The notes under the pieces were generated by a model that was given only the letters and a program-made list of their open reading frames with translations, did no database searches and was not told the DNA's origin. Positions 17,715 to 26,571 of a stretch of DNA of 64,000 nt are shown piece after piece. The position numbers and the translations under genes are program-made. How positions within the stretch are numbered: the first letter of the stretch is position 1; every line of letters begins with the position of its first letter. The stretch covers positions 1 to 64,000 of the forward strand of contig QHYE01000020.1 of the NCBI GenBank assembly GCA_003224055.1, in the 5' to 3' direction. This DNA is from Acidobacteriota bacterium. GTDB taxonomy: Bacteria; Acidobacteriota; Terriglobia; Acidiferrales; UBA7541.

Positions 17715-20384
17715 ATGCGCGAATTTTGCCGCATTTTCATCCACCGCCTCGCTGCGATCTTCCGTCGCCGTCGCCTCGAAGACGACATGAACGAGGAACT
17801 GCGCTCGCACCTGGAGATGGCCGCGGAAGTGAACCTGCGCAAGGGCATGAGCGCCGAAGAAGCCCGCCGCGAAGCGCTCCGCGGCTTCGGCGGCGTCGAA
17901 CAAACCAAGGAACTCTACCGCGACCAGAGAGGACTACCGATGATCGAGACGACGCTGCAAGACCTCCGCTTCGGATTCCGGATGCTGCGGCGCAGTCCTG
18001 GCTTTTCCATCCTCGCAATCCTTTGCCTCATCTTGGGAATCGGTGCGAACGCCGCCGTGTTCAGCTGGATCGAAGGGATCTTATTCCGTCCCTACCCAGC
18101 CGTAACACACCAGGAGCGGCTGCTCGCCCTCGGCGGAACGGCGCGCGGGGAGGCTCGCGGAACGCTGATTTCGTGGCCAGATTTCCTCGGCTTGCAAAGG
18201 AGTTGCACGCTGTTTGACGCATTTTTTGTAACGAAAATTATGGGAACGACGCTCAGCGTCGGTGACCGGGCCGAGGTCACGACAGGAAGCATCGTATCGG
18301 CGAATTATTTTGATGCCATCGGAGTCCATCCCATTCTTGGCCGCGGGTTCGAGCCTGGCGAAGACACAGGACGGAACGCTCATCCTGTGACGGTGATCAG
18401 TTACCAGCTATGGAAAGGGCGGTTCAAGGGTGATCCGCAAATCATCGGGAAAACGCAGCGGCTCAATGGTGTGCTGCACACCATTGTTGGCGTCATGCCC
18501 GAGGGTTTTTATGGGACGTTCGTGGGCTGGGCAATGCAGTTCTGGGTCCCCGCCTCGATGGAGGAAACTTTTGAAGCAGGAGGATACAAACTGGAGGATC
18601 GCGGCGCGCGGTGGATTGAAGCTTATGTTCGACTCAAGCCCGGCGTGACTCCCGAACAGGCGCAGCAGGAGATTTCGGCCGCAGCGAAACGATTGGAAGC
18701 CGATTATCCGGACACGAACCGCGGCCGCGGCATCAAGCTCTGGCCGTTATGGCAAACGCCATTCAACAATGCGGGCACTCTGCTCCCCACTCTCGAAATC
18801 ATGCTCGTCGTGGTCGTTTTTGTCTTGCTGATCACCTGCGCCAACGTCGGCAATCTCTTGCTGGTCAGGTCGTTCGCTCGAAGGCATGAGATGACCGTCC
18901 GGCTCGCCATCGGTGCGGGTCGAGGCCGGTTGTTGAAGCAACTTCTGACCGAAGGCCTGATCTTGTCGGCTTTTGGCGCAGCCGGTGGACTCCTCGTTGC
19001 ACACTGGTGCCGTCACGCGCTTGTGCTGCTCTTCCCGGCGCGGGCCGGGGTGGCCATGCATCTGCCGGGGGAAATCGATTGGCGCGTGTTAGTGCTTAGC
19101 GCCGGGGTTTGCTTGCTCGCGACGCTTGTGATGGGGCTGGTTCCCGCGACGCAGTCCGGCAAGGTCGATCTTGCCGCAGCCTTGAAATCGGAATCGGGGG
19201 GTGTCGTGGGGGGGCGGGGAACAGCGTGGGTCCGCTCCGGCTTGGTGCTGGTCCAGGTGTCGCTGAGTTTCGTTTTGCTGGTCGGAGCAGGGCTGCTGCT
19301 GCAGAGCCTGCAGAAAATCCGGACGGCCAGCCCGGGTTTTTCGACGCACGGAGTGTTGTTTACTGCTGTCGATTTGGTGTCGGCCGGATATGATGCGAAG
19401 CGCGCCAGGAACTTTCAAGACGAGCTGATGGATCGCGTGCAGGCCCTGCCCGGCGTCGAGTCGGCAGCCTTCGCGCGAGTCACGCCATTGGGATATGGAA
19501 GCTATTCTTCGTCGCCGATTGCCATGGATGGATATCAACCTCTGCCGGAGGAACAGCCCGCCGCGGAGTACAACGAAGTCGGACCGGGCTATTTTGGGAC
19601 CATGGGCATCCCGTTGGTGTCCGGCCGCGAATTCACACGCGCCGATGACGAACAGGCCGTTCTGGTAGCCGTTGTGAATGAAACAATGGCCGCGATGTAT
19701 TGGCGTGGCAGGAATCCGCTTGGCGAGCGCGTTCAGGTTAAAGGCCGATGGATGCTGGTAGTCGGTGTGGCAAAGGATTCCAAATACGAGAGCGTTCGGG
19801 AAACACCCAAACCTTTTTTCTATGTGCCGCGACACCAGAATTTCTCTGTTGGGGCGGGCTTGTATATTCGGACGCCCCTGAGCGCCCAAACGATGGCGGC
19901 GGCGCTGGCCCGCCAGGTGCGCGCACTGGACGCGAATCTTGCGCCGTACGAAATGATCACTCTGCAGGAACAGCTCGATCGCTCGACATCGCCGCAGCAG
20001 GTGGCGGTAACTTTAGTTGGGATCTTGGGTGCGTTGGCGCTGCTGCTCGCAGTCATCGGACTGTATGGCGTGATGTCGTATGCGGTGTCGCAGAGTACCC
20101 GCGAGTTGGGGCTGCGCATGGCGCTTGGTGCGGGCGCATCCAATCTATTGCGGCTGGTAATGTCGCGTGGCCTGGCATTGACCGCAGGCGGCGTGTTGCT
20201 GGGCGCCGCAGTGTCACTCGCATTAACGCGATTGCTTGGAAACCTCTTGTACAAGGTGAGTCCGCGCGATCCGATGGCCTTCGGGTCCGCATTCGTGGTG
20301 ATGACCATCGCTTCCCTGGCAGCGTGTTTCTTACCCGCCTGGCGTGCCACGCGGATCGATCCAGTCCGCGCGTTGCGGGATTGA
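17715..20384 (+). CDS. ADOP-type ABC transporter permease with N-terminal prefix domain
   Basis: An 889-residue permease. Residues 1-75 form the soluble 'permease prefix' (RRRRLEDDMNEELRSHLEMA, then MSAEEARREALRGFGG). The first transmembrane segment (FSILAILCLILGIGANAAVF) follows, then a MacB-like periplasmic core, an FtsX domain near residue 370 (LLITCANVGNLLLVRS), a second periplasmic domain and a final FtsX domain ending ATRIDPVRALRD. No ATPase gene is adjacent. It is the second such protein in the window, separated from the first by the YedY/cytochrome b pair. Confidence 0.92.
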   Translation: MREFCRIFIHRLAAIFRRRRLEDDMNEELRSHLEMAAEVNLRKGMSAEEARREALRGFGGVEQTKELYRDQRGLPMIETTLQDLRFGFRMLRRSPGFSILAILCLILGIGANAAVFSWIEGILFRPYPAVTHQERLLALGGTARGEARGTLISWPDFLGLQRSCTLFDAFFVTKIMGTTLSVGDRAEVTTGSIVSANYFDAIGVHPILGRGFEPGEDTGRNAHPVTVISYQLWKGRFKGDPQIIGKTQRLNGVLHTIVGVMPEGFYGTFVGWAMQFWVPASMEETFEAGGYKLEDRGARWIEAYVRLKPGVTPEQAQQEISAAAKRLEADYPDTNRGRGIKLWPLWQTPFNNAGTLLPTLEIMLVVVVFVLLITCANVGNLLLVRSFARRHEMTVRLAIGAGRGRLLKQLLTEGLILSAFGAAGGLLVAHWCRHALVLLFPARAGVAMHLPGEIDWRVLVLSAGVCLLATLVMGLVPATQSGKVDLAAALKSESGGVVGGRGTAWVRSGLVLVQVSLSFVLLVGAGLLLQSLQKIRTASPGFSTHGVLFTAVDLVSAGYDAKRARNFQDELMDRVQALPGVESAAFARVTPLGYGSYSSSPIAMDGYQPLPEEQPAAEYNEVGPGYFGTMGIPLVSGREFTRADDEQAVLVAVVNETMAAMYWRGRNPLGERVQVKGRWMLVVGVAKDSKYESVRETPKPFFYVPRHQNFSVGAGLYIRTPLSAQTMAAALARQVRALDANLAPYEMITLQEQLDRSTSPQQVAVTLVGILGALALLLAVIGLYGVMSYAVSQSTRELGLRMALGAGASNLLRLVMSRGLALTAGGVLLGAAVSLALTRLLGNLLYKVSPRDPMAFGSAFVVMTIASLAACFLPAWRATRIDPVRALRD

Positions 20385-20398
20385 CTATCTGCAACCCA

Positions 20399-20473
20399 CT
20401 ACTTGGGCGCAGGCGCAAGATACGCCTGGCGATGATCGATGCGATAGGAAGCCGCAAGCGGCCGCTGGCCTGG
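20399..20473 (-). pseudogene. 3' end fragment of a VWFA-related gene (paralogue of 21079-22077)
   Basis: The leftward frame reads PGQRPLAASYRIDHRQAYLA then PAPK-stop, closely matching the C-terminus of the intact VWFA gene nearby (APLAAPYRLDHRQVYLAPSPR without its last residues). Upstream of this the frame is closed by a stop, so only about 24 codons remain. The IS110 remnant begins 128 bases further right. Confidence 0.55.
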
Positions 20474-20601
20474 CTACACAGCCTGCACCCCGACGATACT
20501 TTCCAAGTAGCCGACCAGACGTCCAGAACCCCGTCTTTCACTTTACACAACGCGCTTTCTGGATAACTTCCGTGTAGCCGACACAATATAAAAGGGTGCC
20601 C

Positions 20602-20925
20602 CACGAAGCGCATCGTGGGTCGTGCGACAGCCTCGGCGATCGCTTCAGTATCGATGTAGTCGCTCTTGTTCGTCTTCACGTAGGGCTTCACATACTGCGC
20701 CGGAATCAGTCGCACCTCGTGTCCCTGCTCCCGCAGTGCTCGGCCAAGAAAATGCGCACCTCCGCAGGCTTCCATGCCCATCAACTCGACGTGTACGTTG
20801 GCGGTGAAGCGCAGCAGCTGTATACGTGAGAACTTCTTGCGCACCACGACGTCGCCGTGCCGGTTAAGCCCTACCAGATGAAAAACTGTCTTACCAAGAT
20901 CAATACCGATGGTGTGTAGTTCCAT
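20602..20925 (-). pseudogene. IS110-family transposase, N-terminal remnant
   Basis: About 108 codons from a good start (GGCGGAGG before the ATG) encode the first half of the IS110 DEDD catalytic domain: ELHTIGIDLGKTVFHLVGL, then ELMGMEACGGAHFLGRAL and the NKSDYIDTEAIAEAVARPTM block. The match stops abruptly at MRFV. The rest of the catalytic domain and the transposase_20 domain are missing. The open frame beyond, antisense to the ADOP gene, is unrelated. The element is dead. Confidence 0.85.
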
Positions 20926-21078
20926 GGGACGCCTCCGCCCGCAAGCCTCTCATACACAGGCTACTGACTCGGTAAAGGCGGCGGACCATCCCATTAGTTA
21001 TTCCGGGCCAGAAGTCCCGTTCTGCGAAGTTACGGCCGTAGGCTCACCAACCAAGCTGACAATCTGCACGCTGATTTA
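20926..21078 (-). mobile_element. Probable left end of the IS110 remnant
   Basis: The 150 bases upstream of the truncated transposase have no coding content and end at the stop codon of the VWFA gene. IS110 elements carry a long untranslated segment upstream of the transposase that encodes the bridge RNA, so this is the expected place for it. I could not identify terminal motifs. Confidence 0.35.
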
Positions 21079-22077
21079 TTACCTGGGGGAGGGGGCTAGA
21101 TAAACTTGGCGATGATCGAGGCGGTAGGGCGCTGCGAGTGGGGCTGGCGCTTGCGGAGCGCCAATGCGCACTTCGATGGAGTGGACGCGGCCATCTCGCG
21201 CTGGCGGCGCGAACGCCAGACTGTATTCGTGACGGACGAGCTGTGCGATCTCAGCGTACGCGGAATGGAATTCCTTTTCGGTCGCGGGGAAATAGGCGCG
21301 GCCACCTGTGGATTCAGCCATGCTCTTTAGCAGTTGATTCGCTCTTTCGAACTCCACTGCCGATTGGCTGGGATTTACAGCAGGCGATTTCTTTTTGCCG
21401 CTAGGCTGCGGATTTTGCAAGCCGCCCATGAGCGAAACGGCCAGGAGGCGAACGTCGCTGATCTTGAGCCGCTGAATCACCAGCGCGGACTCATTCATGG
21501 GAGACGTATCAACGCCCGTGGACAGCAAAACAATGGTCTTCTTGCCCTGAGTGTTAGCGAGCCATTCCAGCACTTTCGAAATGCTTGCCGATAAATTCAG
21601 CGAGCCAAAACCAAGATTGAAGCGCAATTGCCCAAGCGCCGCAAATGTAGACTGCTTATCCGTGGTGAAATCGAGGAGGGCAGTGGGCGACTCCGCGTAT
21701 TTCACGACTGCGACGCGGTCGCCGCTCGAGAGCCCGTTGAGCAGAGAATGTGCGGCCTGCAAGTGACCGCCTTCGAGCAGGTAGACGGCCGGACCGGCTT
21801 CGATGAGCAACAACACCTGCGCTGGTTCTTCGATCGCGGTGAAATCGCTGACGGGCTGCTCAACGGTATTATCAAACAGATGAAAATCCTCGCGGCGCAG
21901 GCCTTCCACGAAGTTTCCGCGCGAATCGGTGACGATCACGCCCACATTGACGCGATCCACGCTGACGTGAATGGTTTGGTCTGGTGTTGGCGGCGTTTCC
22001 TGCGCGCGCGCCGCCGGGATTACGCAAAGCAGCGCAGGGAATAGCAGCACTGCCGGAAAAAAGCGAACCGTTCGCAT
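21079..22077 (-). CDS. VWFA-related acidobacterial domain protein, secreted
   Basis: A 332-residue protein; the ATG at 22077 begins a signal peptide (MRTVRFFPAVLLFPALLCVI). The mature part opens with IHVSVDRVNVGVIVTDSRGN, then GLRREDFHLFDNTVEQ, the hallmark of the VWFA-related acidobacterial family (TIGR03436). A VWA-like Rossmann core follows (VLLLIEAGPAVYLLEGG; IVLLSTGVDTSP). The usual MIDAS DxSxS is not visible; the corresponding strand reads LIEAGPAVY, so metal binding may be lost. It starts 7 nt after the end of the preceding gene, so both are in one operon. Confidence 0.85.
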   Translation of the reverse strand: MRTVRFFPAVLLFPALLCVIPAARAQETPPTPDQTIHVSVDRVNVGVIVTDSRGNFVEGLRREDFHLFDNTVEQPVSDFTAIEEPAQVLLLIEAGPAVYLLEGGHLQAAHSLLNGLSSGDRVAVVKYAESPTALLDFTTDKQSTFAALGQLRFNLGFGSLNLSASISKVLEWLANTQGKKTIVLLSTGVDTSPMNESALVIQRLKISDVRLLAVSLMGGLQNPQPSGKKKSPAVNPSQSAVEFERANQLLKSMAESTGGRAYFPATEKEFHSAYAEIAQLVRHEYSLAFAPPARDGRVHSIEVRIGAPQAPAPLAAPYRLDHRQVYLAPSPR

Positions 22078-22084
22078 CAACTGG

Positions 22085-23851
22085 CTACTCGAGCCACTGA
22101 TCCCAATGAATGCCCTTCGAATCCTTCCACGAAACGCCCGTGGAGTAATGCAAATGACGCGAGAAAACTTGCGCATTCACTTGTGTGAGCCAGTCCAGAT
22201 TCATACCAGCGGACGCGGCCGGCTTCTTCGCCGGCCTCAGGGATTTCGCCGCGGAATCCTTCTTCGATTCTGCCACCAGGCGATCTCGCAATCCTTGCCA
22301 ATCCACTTTTTGAAAATCGAAGTAACTCGTGCTGTTCAAATTTTCCGGAAATTGTGCGCGGCTGGCCTGAAATTGTGGAACCGTGGTGAGGCCAGCCGCA
22401 GCCGGTCCTTTTGCACGATTCGCCAGAACTTCCCGAAGCGTTTCCGCGCGGCTCGCGCCGATCATCATGTCCGGCGTTACAGCCACATTGAAAAAATTCC
22501 ATTGCGCGACGCCCGCGCTGCCTTGTTTCCCTCCGAGGGATATTTTGAGGAAAGTTACGTCGCCCTCGTTGCGTTCCGAAGTCAATTGATCGCTGAAGAG
22601 CGCCCGCATCAGTTTGAGCGTTTCCGGCTTCTTCCGAATCCCAAGAAAGTAGACTTGTTTCGCCGTGTCCAGCGAAGGACTCGTTTGCATCGATGCGAAT
22701 TCTCCCGTGGGCAGGCTGAGTGCATCCGCCAAAGGCATACCGAGCCGTGCGGCCGCGAGCGTGTCGAGCATGTCCGCGTTACCTTGCTGTCCCTGTGGAA
22801 ATGCGGCTTGTGCTATCCGTTTTATGATGCTGTAAACCCCCATGAAATTAATTTGTCCCGCGCTGTAGGAAACCGCATCCGCGGGCGCAAACGCGATGGA
22901 GGCGGGAGAGCCCGGGCTTGCCGGCCAAATGTCGAAGGGCGTTCCGGGAGCGGTATTGCCGAAAATCGCGGCCTGCATGTGTGTCTTCGAACCTTCCAGC
23001 GCGAGATGGCCGCCGATGGAGTGGATCGCGTCAATCCGCGCTGCTTCAAGCAATGGACGCGCTTGAAATCCGCCCGCGTTCGAATCCGAAGCGAGATCTT
23101 TCAAATCGGGTACGCCGGCAAAAAATTCAAGCACGCCCCTGCCAAGAATCGGTTGCGCCTCTTGATATGCGAAGGATTGCGCGAGTGACGCAGCCGCGGA
23201 AGACTTGCCATTGATGCGGCCGAGAATTTGTTCCATCACGGAACGCTCGCCTGCGCTCACCGCAAATTTGCCTTGATCCGCCCAATACGTAGCGCCATTC
23301 TTGCTCTCCACCTTCAGGACGGGAACGCCGCCGAGCACGAGCGGTGTAAGCACCGGCGCCTCTTTTTGTTGCGCGCGCATTCGGAGAATTGCTTTTGCGA
23401 TCAAAGATTCTTTGCCGGTGCGGTCGTACACAAAAAACATTCCGTTCCATGCGGGTGGTTTGGCATCTTTCGAAACCGGTGCGCTCGCCACGGAACGCTT
23501 CGGGGCTTCGCCGATGTAGCCGAGCGTGAACCCATTTTCAAGGAGTGACGCGTACTCTTGCAGTTCTTCCGGCGTCAGTTTTTGGCCGGGCGATTTTTCC
23601 TGCGAGGAACTGAGAATGCTCGAAGCGAGCGCGGAACGCACCGGCGCAAAATCCGGATCATCCCACAGGGCCATCAGCGCATTGGCCTTTCGAACGTCGG
23701 GAGCGGGAGCGCCGCGCCAAATCAGATAGAAAACCGTGCGCGAAGGCAACTGCGCCGGTTCCACCGGCGCTTGCGCGAATGCAGGAATAGTTCCCAGCGC
23801 GAAGAATGCAGCCGCAGCGAAAAAAAGAATGCGAAGGCGGAGAGGTTTCAT
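22085..23851 (-). CDS. Large secreted hypothetical protein
   Basis: A 588-residue protein with a clear signal peptide (LRILFFAAAAFFALG...AFAQ) and GGGAG upstream of the ATG. The mature protein has repeated beta-strand/helix segments, such as TVFYLIWRGAPAPDVRKANA, GLGYIGEAPKR-like and AVTPDMMIGASRAETLREVL, resembling DUF3352-like secreted proteins, but I cannot place it firmly. It heads an operon whose second gene is the VWFA protein 7 nt downstream, which suggests an envelope or secreted role for both. Confidence 0.75.
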   Translation of the reverse strand: MKPLRLRILFFAAAAFFALGTIPAFAQAPVEPAQLPSRTVFYLIWRGAPAPDVRKANALMALWDDPDFAPVRSALASSILSSSQEKSPGQKLTPEELQEYASLLENGFTLGYIGEAPKRSVASAPVSKDAKPPAWNGMFFVYDRTGKESLIAKAILRMRAQQKEAPVLTPLVLGGVPVLKVESKNGATYWADQGKFAVSAGERSVMEQILGRINGKSSAAASLAQSFAYQEAQPILGRGVLEFFAGVPDLKDLASDSNAGGFQARPLLEAARIDAIHSIGGHLALEGSKTHMQAAIFGNTAPGTPFDIWPASPGSPASIAFAPADAVSYSAGQINFMGVYSIIKRIAQAAFPQGQQGNADMLDTLAAARLGMPLADALSLPTGEFASMQTSPSLDTAKQVYFLGIRKKPETLKLMRALFSDQLTSERNEGDVTFLKISLGGKQGSAGVAQWNFFNVAVTPDMMIGASRAETLREVLANRAKGPAAAGLTTVPQFQASRAQFPENLNSTSYFDFQKVDWQGLRDRLVAESKKDSAAKSLRPAKKPAASAGMNLDWLTQVNAQVFSRHLHYSTGVSWKDSKGIHWDQWLE

Positions 23852-24000
23852 GGGAGAACTCCCGGAATACTGGATGAGATTGTCGCACTTCGATGCTAGC
23901 GCGGCGGTGCGAAAGCGAAAAGCCCTGTCGCGCGGCGTGTTTCCAGAACGCGGAACAGGGTTTTCAATGAAAAATGAAAAATAGTTAGCGGTGCTAACTA

Positions 24001-24894
24001 TCAGGGCTTGCTGGGCGTCGCGGCGGCGGGAGCTGCGGCCGCGGGGGCGCCGCCGCCGGCTTCTTTCGGCGTGGAGAGATAGCCGGTGATCTGGTTTTTG
24101 CCGACGTCGAATACCACGAATTCGTACGGCGTGCCGCGCGAGTGCGCGACGTAGAATTGAACGGGCTCGCCGGAAGTTTTGTCCTTCTTTTCGATGGTTT
24201 TGTCGTCGACGACGACCGTCACGGTGTACTTGGATTTTCTGGGTTCGGTTCTGTTGAGCGTGACCTGCACGGGGCCGACGCGCTGCGGCGCTTTGGATTT
24301 CTGGATTGAGAATTCGTAGTAGTTGCGATCACCGCGGCGCTTGAGTTCTTCGAGGTCGTCGCGATTGCGGGCGATGAGGCCGCTCATCACATTCATGTCG
24401 CCCATGGCGCTGGCCATTTTGGTTTTCGTGGCTTCCAGATCGCTCTTGGTGGCTTCGATATCTTTTTTGGCGCCGCCAACTTCGGTGGCCACGGCTCCCA
24501 GTTTTTCCTCGTTTTCCTTCTGCGCTTGCGTGAGTTGCGCGGTGAGTTTCTGGTCGGCGGTCTGCTGCTCCTTGCGAATGGATTCGGCGCGGCTCTGGGC
24601 CTTGGAAATTTCCGCCTGGGTCATGCCGACTTTCTGCTCGGTGACCTCGAGGTGGCCTTTCAGGTCGGCGAGGCGCGAGTTGGCCTGATCGAGCTGCGCG
24701 GTGAGAATTTTGTTCTGGTCCTGCTGCTTGGCAAGATCCTGGCTCAGCCGGGTTTGCGTGGAATAGCCGACGTAGCCAAGAACGGCCAGAGCGGCGATCA
24801 CCACGCCAAATAGAAGCGCGATCCAGCGCGGTGTGCCCGCAGATTCGTAGTGATAGGACTCCTGCGGACTCGGTACGTTTGGAGAAATGCTCAT
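24001..24894 (-). CDS. Single-pass membrane protein with coiled coil
   Basis: A 297-residue protein with GGAGGGGG before the ATG. A short cytoplasmic tail precedes one helix (WIALLFGVVIAALAVLGYVG, about 25-45), then a coiled coil of about 130 residues (QDQNKILTAQLDQANSRLAD onward) with regular heptads. A beta-rich domain follows (VGPVQVTLNRTEPRKSKYTV; VQFYVAHSRGTPYEFVVFDV), and an Ala/Pro-rich tail ends it. Topology suggests the coiled coil and beta domain lie outside the membrane. Function unknown; a structural or tethering role is plausible. Confidence 0.75.
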   Translation of the reverse strand: MSISPNVPSPQESYHYESAGTPRWIALLFGVVIAALAVLGYVGYSTQTRLSQDLAKQQDQNKILTAQLDQANSRLADLKGHLEVTEQKVGMTQAEISKAQSRAESIRKEQQTADQKLTAQLTQAQKENEEKLGAVATEVGGAKKDIEATKSDLEATKTKMASAMGDMNVMSGLIARNRDDLEELKRRGDRNYYEFSIQKSKAPQRVGPVQVTLNRTEPRKSKYTVTVVVDDKTIEKKDKTSGEPVQFYVAHSRGTPYEFVVFDVGKNQITGYLSTPKEAGGGAPAAAAPAAATPSKP

Positions 24895-24986
24895 TCCCCC
24901 TCCTCGGTGATGGGTGCCACAGTCGGTGATGGCGCCGAAGGGAAATTATGGCCTGCCAAGGGCTGGATGTCCACCGGGGGAGGGGA

Positions 24987-25024
24987 AGAACGTTGGAACG
25001 TTGGAACGTTTGTACGACGGAACG
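24987..25024 (+). repeat. Short tandem GGAACGTT-type repeat
   Basis: The octamer (G/T)GAACGTT occurs four times within 38 bases (GAACGTTGGAACGTTGGAAC, then GTACGACGGAACGTTAAAG). AACGTT is itself palindromic, so the units can pair with each other. It lies in a gene-poor stretch beside a RAYT pseudogene. Confidence 0.6.
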
Positions 25025-25054
25025 TTAAAGGCAGGAGGGATCTGGTTAACCATA

Positions 25055-25166
25055 ACACCCTCCACCCCCCCCATGTTTTATATAAGAATGTGATTCGATG
25101 GGAGTTAAAGTTGTTTGTTTTGATAAACTTTTGCAAGTGTTGATTTTAGATAGCTTAGGAGGATGG
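25055..25166 (+). repeat. C-run / AAGTGTTG intergenic repeat element, copy 1
   Basis: The element begins with a C-rich run (CCCTCCACCCCCCCCATG), then TGTTTTATATAAG, and ends with GCAAGTGTTGATTTTAGATA followed by GCTTAGGAGG. The same order (C-run, TGTTTT, AAGTGTTG, ...TTAG) recurs on the opposite strand near 57273-57392. The two share a layout rather than strict identity. Confidence 0.45.
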
Positions 25167-25479
25167 TGAGCAGCGCACTGTGGACAGTGGCTAGCGGAGG
25201 GCACAACGGGAGAGGCAAATTGGAAAGAGACGAGCCCTTCGAGGCGCATGGTCAGCGGGCGAGGATGGGATTCGGAATACACCGGGGAAGAATAGCACAA
25301 AAGTATAGGGCGTGTCAATTACTTTTTGGGTATCATTCGAACGAGACGGTAAGGCATTGAGCAGTCGAGGGTTGGACAAGCTAGGATTGCGCGTCGGGAA
25401 ACAGAGATCGGAAATTGGAAGCTAGGGGAATGCCGAAATGGCCGGAGCGAGATGATCGAGGAAAAGTCAAAAGCCCCGC

Positions 25480-25910
25480 CCTCCAAAACCGAGGGCAGGG
25501 CACCCAGCCGACTGCTCCACAGCAGCCTCTCCACGATTACCAGACTCAGCAGTCCGCCTGGCGCAAGCAAGGCCAATGGTGGCTGTCCAACGGACAAGAA
25601 TAAAACCGGCCTTGCCAAACATGTCCGCTGGACCTGTGGGCGGCGTTCCAATACGACGCGTACCGTCCGTGCGTGTGCTTCAAAGACAAAGCCAGGGCTT
25701 CGGGCTTCCGCGGGACGGCCAGTAAATGGACATGGTTGGACATCAGGCAGTAGCCTAGCAGCGACAACTCGTGGGTTGCACGTACTTCCGAAGTAGATTC
25801 AAATAAACTAGGCGCTCGTCATCGCCAGCGAGGATGAACTGCCGAGCATTGCCACGCTGCGTCACATGGTGCGGAACATTTACGACTACGATACGGCAAA
25901 GGCACGCCAT
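25480..25910 (-). pseudogene. REP-associated tyrosine transposase (RAYT, Y1_Tnp), frameshifted
   Basis: From the ATG at 25910 the frame reads MACLCRIVVVNVPHHVTQRG then NARQFILAGDDERLVYLNLL, the usual N-terminus. A frameshift near 25770 moves the match to LLGYCLMSNHVHLLAVPRKP and THGRYASYWNAAHRSSGHVW, which contain the HUH-like motif (HVHLL) and the nucleophile-region Tyr. Another frameshift near 25560 disrupts the C-terminus. RAYTs move or amplify REP palindromes. At least two lesions mean this copy is inactive; REP-like palindromes near 55748 could be relics of a relative. Confidence 0.75.
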
Positions 25911-26145
25911 CTAAGAACAAAGTATCAGAAAACGTCCCGTCTGTCCCCCGTTGAAGCGGGCGAAGATGGAGGTGGAGTTGAGCCGCGATTAATGGCGGTG
26001 TCAGATTACTTCGAGGAAGTCGCCGGGGGAGCTCTTCTCAGGGAGCAAGGCGAGGACGGTACGATCCATCGTCGCGAGAATGCCCCGCTTATGTTACTTG
26101 ACGAAAATAAGCATGGGGACGGTTCGCGTGAGGTCGGCCAGCGAC
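25911..26145. other. Intergenic region with a partial duplicate of the queF 3' end
   Basis: No gene is supported. The 23-mer at 25955-25977 is an exact copy of 26202-26224 inside queF. In the same reading direction it would encode STSIFAR, as in the end of QueF, but the surrounding frames are closed by stops, so this is a small duplicated scrap. Confidence 0.45.
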
Positions 26146-26571
26146 TTACTTGTGCTTCCGGGTTTTGGGGTTGCGTTTGAGGTGGGGGCGGGTGGAGGGC
26201 CAGCGGGCGAAGATGGAGGTGGAGAGGCCGCCGCGGGGGGTGAATTCGCCGCGGACGACGCACCATTCGGGGCGGACAGCGGCGACGATGTCGTGAAGGA
26301 TTTTGTTGACGGCGTTTTCGTAGAAGATGCCGAGGCCGCGATAGGCGAGGAGATACATTTTGAGGGCCTTGAGCTCGATGCAATCTTTTTTGGGCATGTA
26401 CTGGATGGTGATGGTGCCGAAGTCGGGGAGACCGGTCTTGGGGCAGACGGAGGAGTATTCGGGGAAGCGCGTGGTGATGACGTAGCCGGGGAATTGATTG
26501 GGCCAGGTTTCGAGCGCGGGCAATTTGGTCTGGATGCCGGCGCGGGCGTGCTCTGCGGTGTAGTCGGGCAT
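26146..26571 (-). CDS. queF: NADPH-dependent 7-cyano-7-deazaguanine (preQ0) reductase, unimodular
   Basis: A 141-residue protein of the short, YkvM-like class. The active-site block SSVCPKTGLPDFGTITIQYM contains the Cys that forms the thioimide with preQ0, and CIELKALKMYLLAYRGLGIF carries the substrate-recognition ELKS/ELKA motif. It reduces preQ0 to preQ1 for queuosine modification of tRNA in the cytoplasm. No other queuosine gene is adjacent. The C-terminus (HLKRNPKTRKHK) is basic. Its start codon overlaps, head to head, the possible start of the zinc-ribbon gene on the other strand. Confidence 0.92.
   Translation of the reverse strand: MPDYTAEHARAGIQTKLPALETWPNQFPGYVITTRFPEYSSVCPKTGLPDFGTITIQYMPKKDCIELKALKMYLLAYRGLGIFYENAVNKILHDIVAAVRPEWCVVRGEFTPRGGLSTSIFARWPSTRPHLKRNPKTRKHK

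Larger units (their letters stand above)
24895..25479. other. Intergenic, repeat-containing stretch with no gene
   Basis: No supported gene. It holds four copies of GGAACGTT-like units at about 24987-25024 and a C-run/AAGTGTTG repeat element at about 25055-25165, both described separately. The remainder shows no recognisable feature. Confidence 0.4.

Noticed and set aside
20053-20601. Extension of the leftward IS110 frame through the ADOP gene
   Set aside because: The translation beyond codon 108 has Arg/Pro-rich composition and lies antisense to the well-supported permease, so it is only an accidental open frame.
24987-25166. CRISPR array
   Set aside because: The repeated units are only 8-10 bases, spacers are irregular, and no cas genes are nearby.
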